Virus record (IMG/VR): IMGVR_UViG_3300031951_001529
Span: 1 to 20,117 of that record
DNA length: 20,117 nt
Source of the DNA: a virus
Reading direction: 5' to 3' (one strand)
Part shown: positions 19,017-20,117 of the stretch, piece by piece
How the letters are laid out: every line of letters begins with the position of its first letter
Position numbering within the stretch: position 1 is the stretch's first letter
Notes under the pieces: generated by a model
What the model was told of the DNA's origin: nothing
What the model saw: only the letters and a program-made list of their open reading frames with translations
Database searches by the model: none
Program-made: the position numbers and the translations under genes

Positions 19017-20117
19017 GGGACGATCCTCGTGGCAGGGTCACCCAAGCCCGCGAGCCGGTTGCGGCCGCGGACGGTGACGGTGATGGGGTTGGCCAAGCCG
19101 GCCACGTCGATGGCGACCGAAGGCGTGATCACGGTGGCCGTGCGGGTGGTGCCCCCGCTGGTGGCGTCCACCTGCCAGCCGTCGAAGTGGCTCGATGCCA
19201 CCGGGGTCTCTTCGCTGCCGAAGCGGTGGCGCGGCGTCCAAGTCACAGCGAGGCTGTCGCCGGTACGCACCGCGCTCTCGATGATGGGCGGCCACTCACG
19301 CTGGCTGCGGGCCGTCCAGGCGCGGGCCTGCGCCGCGGCCGTGGTGGGGTCGTTGCCGATGCTGTAGGCGCGGTGGCTGAGCGTGGCGCCGATGCGCTCG
19401 CTGCCGGTCTGCACCACCAAGGCGCCATCCAGCAGCACGAACACTGTGCCGGCCGCATGGGCGCTGGCGCCGGAGTTGAGCCGGCCGCGCTGCAGGCCTG
19501 TGAGCCGCCACGTGCCGGGCGTGGTTTCGACGGCCTCGCGGAACTGAACCACCTCGGCCGTGCCGTCGGCGCGCACCAGTGCGGCGGCATTGCCGCGGCT
19601 CAGCCACTGCTCGCGGCTGATGGCTTCCAGCTCGTCATCGGCCCGGGCGAGCTGCACCACGATGGCGTTCGATTCGTCGGGGTAGAACTCGCTGGCCAGC
19701 GGCAGCGTCGCCGTGAGCGTGCCCATGACGGCGCCGGTGCCATCCGTGGCGATCAGGCCGAACGTGCCGCCAATGTCCGCGCGCTCGATGGCCGCGCCGC
19801 GCCATGCCGGCACCTCGCCGCTGGTCGCCAGGTGGTAGCTCAGGACGTCGCCGGCCTGCGTCAGCGCCGGGATGTCGAGGAACGCGAAGCGCGTGGCGCC
19901 CACGATGGTGGAAGGCGGATTGGTGACCGGCGCCGTCGGGATGGGCTGCACCTCGGCGGTGTAGGCGCTCTGCCGATCGCGCTGGCAGGTGAGGCGCTGC
20001 CAGCCGTCCATCACCTCGACCTTCTTGATGCGGCAGCGCTGCGAGCGGCCGCGGTACTGCACCACCGGCACATCGGCAGCCACCAACCCAATCAGACGGT
20101 CGCTCACGCCGAAGACC
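19013..20117 (-). CDS. tail-tip/host-specificity protein, C-terminal part
   Basis: The frame is open to the window edge; a GTG at 20107 is in frame but probably internal, since tail-tip proteins are far longer. The visible 368 residues resemble the C-terminal part of GTA/siphovirus tail hub proteins (rcc01698-like): the segment FAFLDIPALTQAGDVLSYHL, the LARADDELEAISREQWLSRG part, the short LTGLQRGRLNSGASAHAAG motif, RTGDSLAVTWTPRH and a fibronectin-like end with VAIDVAGLANPITVTVRGRN. It forms the baseplate hub or central fibre base that contacts the host and leads the late operon seen here. Confidence 0.75.
   Translation of the reverse strand, partial: VFGVSDRLIGLVAADVPVVQYRGRSQRCRIKKVEVMDGWQRLTCQRDRQSAYTAEVQPIPTAPVTNPPSTIVGATRFAFLDIPALTQAGDVLSYHLATSGEVPAWRGAAIERADIGGTFGLIATDGTGAVMGTLTATLPLASEFYPDESNAIVVQLARADDELEAISREQWLSRGNAAALVRADGTAEVVQFREAVETTPGTWRLTGLQRGRLNSGASAHAAGTVFVLLDGALVVQTGSERIGATLSHRAYSIGNDPTTAAAQARAWTARSQREWPPIIESAVRTGDSLAVTWTPRHRFGSEETPVASSHFDGWQVDATSGGTTRTATVITPSVAIDVAGLANPITVTVRGRNRLAGLGDPATRIVP

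Noticed and set aside
1-20117. CRISPR array or insertion sequence
   Set aside because: No regularly spaced short repeats and no transposase or terminal inverted repeats were seen; the only long repeats are the DGR TR/VR set.

Overview
The window is high-GC, Gram-negative temperate phage DNA. The evidence is a CI-type repressor with an S24 peptidase domain, Cro/YdaS-type and CII-type regulators, a tyrosine integrase beside a tRNA-Lys attachment core, an Rz/Rz1 spanin pair, a GH24-like endolysin and GTA/siphovirus-like tail-tip genes. The host is probably a high-GC beta- or gammaproteobacterium; the sequence does not settle the genus. The gene order is a mirrored lambda map.

Layout. (1) Positions 1-2645, mainly minus strand: the right-early (PR-like) side, with two small Cro/YdaS-type HTH genes, a P-loop mini-protein, a CII-family regulator, a TraR/DksA zinc-finger protein and unknown genes. 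Two small plus-strand genes interrupt it. (2) 2645-4440: the immunity region. A three-site operator (OR-like, sites 23 bp apart), cI, a zinc-ribbon membrane protein in the rex position on the opposite strand, then a second operator cluster (OL-like) over a TTGACA promoter, followed by two tandem perfect 10-bp hairpins in the leader. (3) 4438-15020, plus strand: a long left-early (PL-like) operon of small genes, nearly all joined by ATGA or GTGA overlaps, ending in a DUF4224-like gene and the integrase. (4) 15021-15331: the att region, with tandem 12-bp repeats and the 3' half of a tRNA-Lys(UUU) gene. (5) 15332-20117, minus strand: a two-gene HTH module with its own promoter and palindrome, then lysis genes (Rz1, Rz, holin candidate, endolysin) and tail genes (discoidin-like, DUF2793-like, tail-tip/host-specificity protein cut by the window edge).

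The main discovery is a complete diversity-generating retroelement (DGR) inside the PL-like operon (8149-10948). It has two DUF1566/C-type-lectin-like target genes, each ending in a 114-bp variable repeat (VR1, VR2), an Avd-like accessory gene, a 114-bp template repeat (TR) and a DGR-type reverse transcriptase. VR1 differs from TR at 15 positions and VR2 at 17, with no indels. All VR1 differences and 16 of the 17 VR2 differences fall on template adenines, the hallmark of DGR mutagenic retrohoming. Two features are unusual: the TR lies in frame inside the reverse-transcriptase ORF, and the DGR sits in a CI-controlled early operon next to int rather than with the tail genes.

The attachment core has integrase DNA on one side, lysis DNA on the other, and no 5' half of the tRNA. 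This fits attP of a non-integrated or circularised phage genome, or the junction of tandem prophages, better than an ordinary phage-host boundary.
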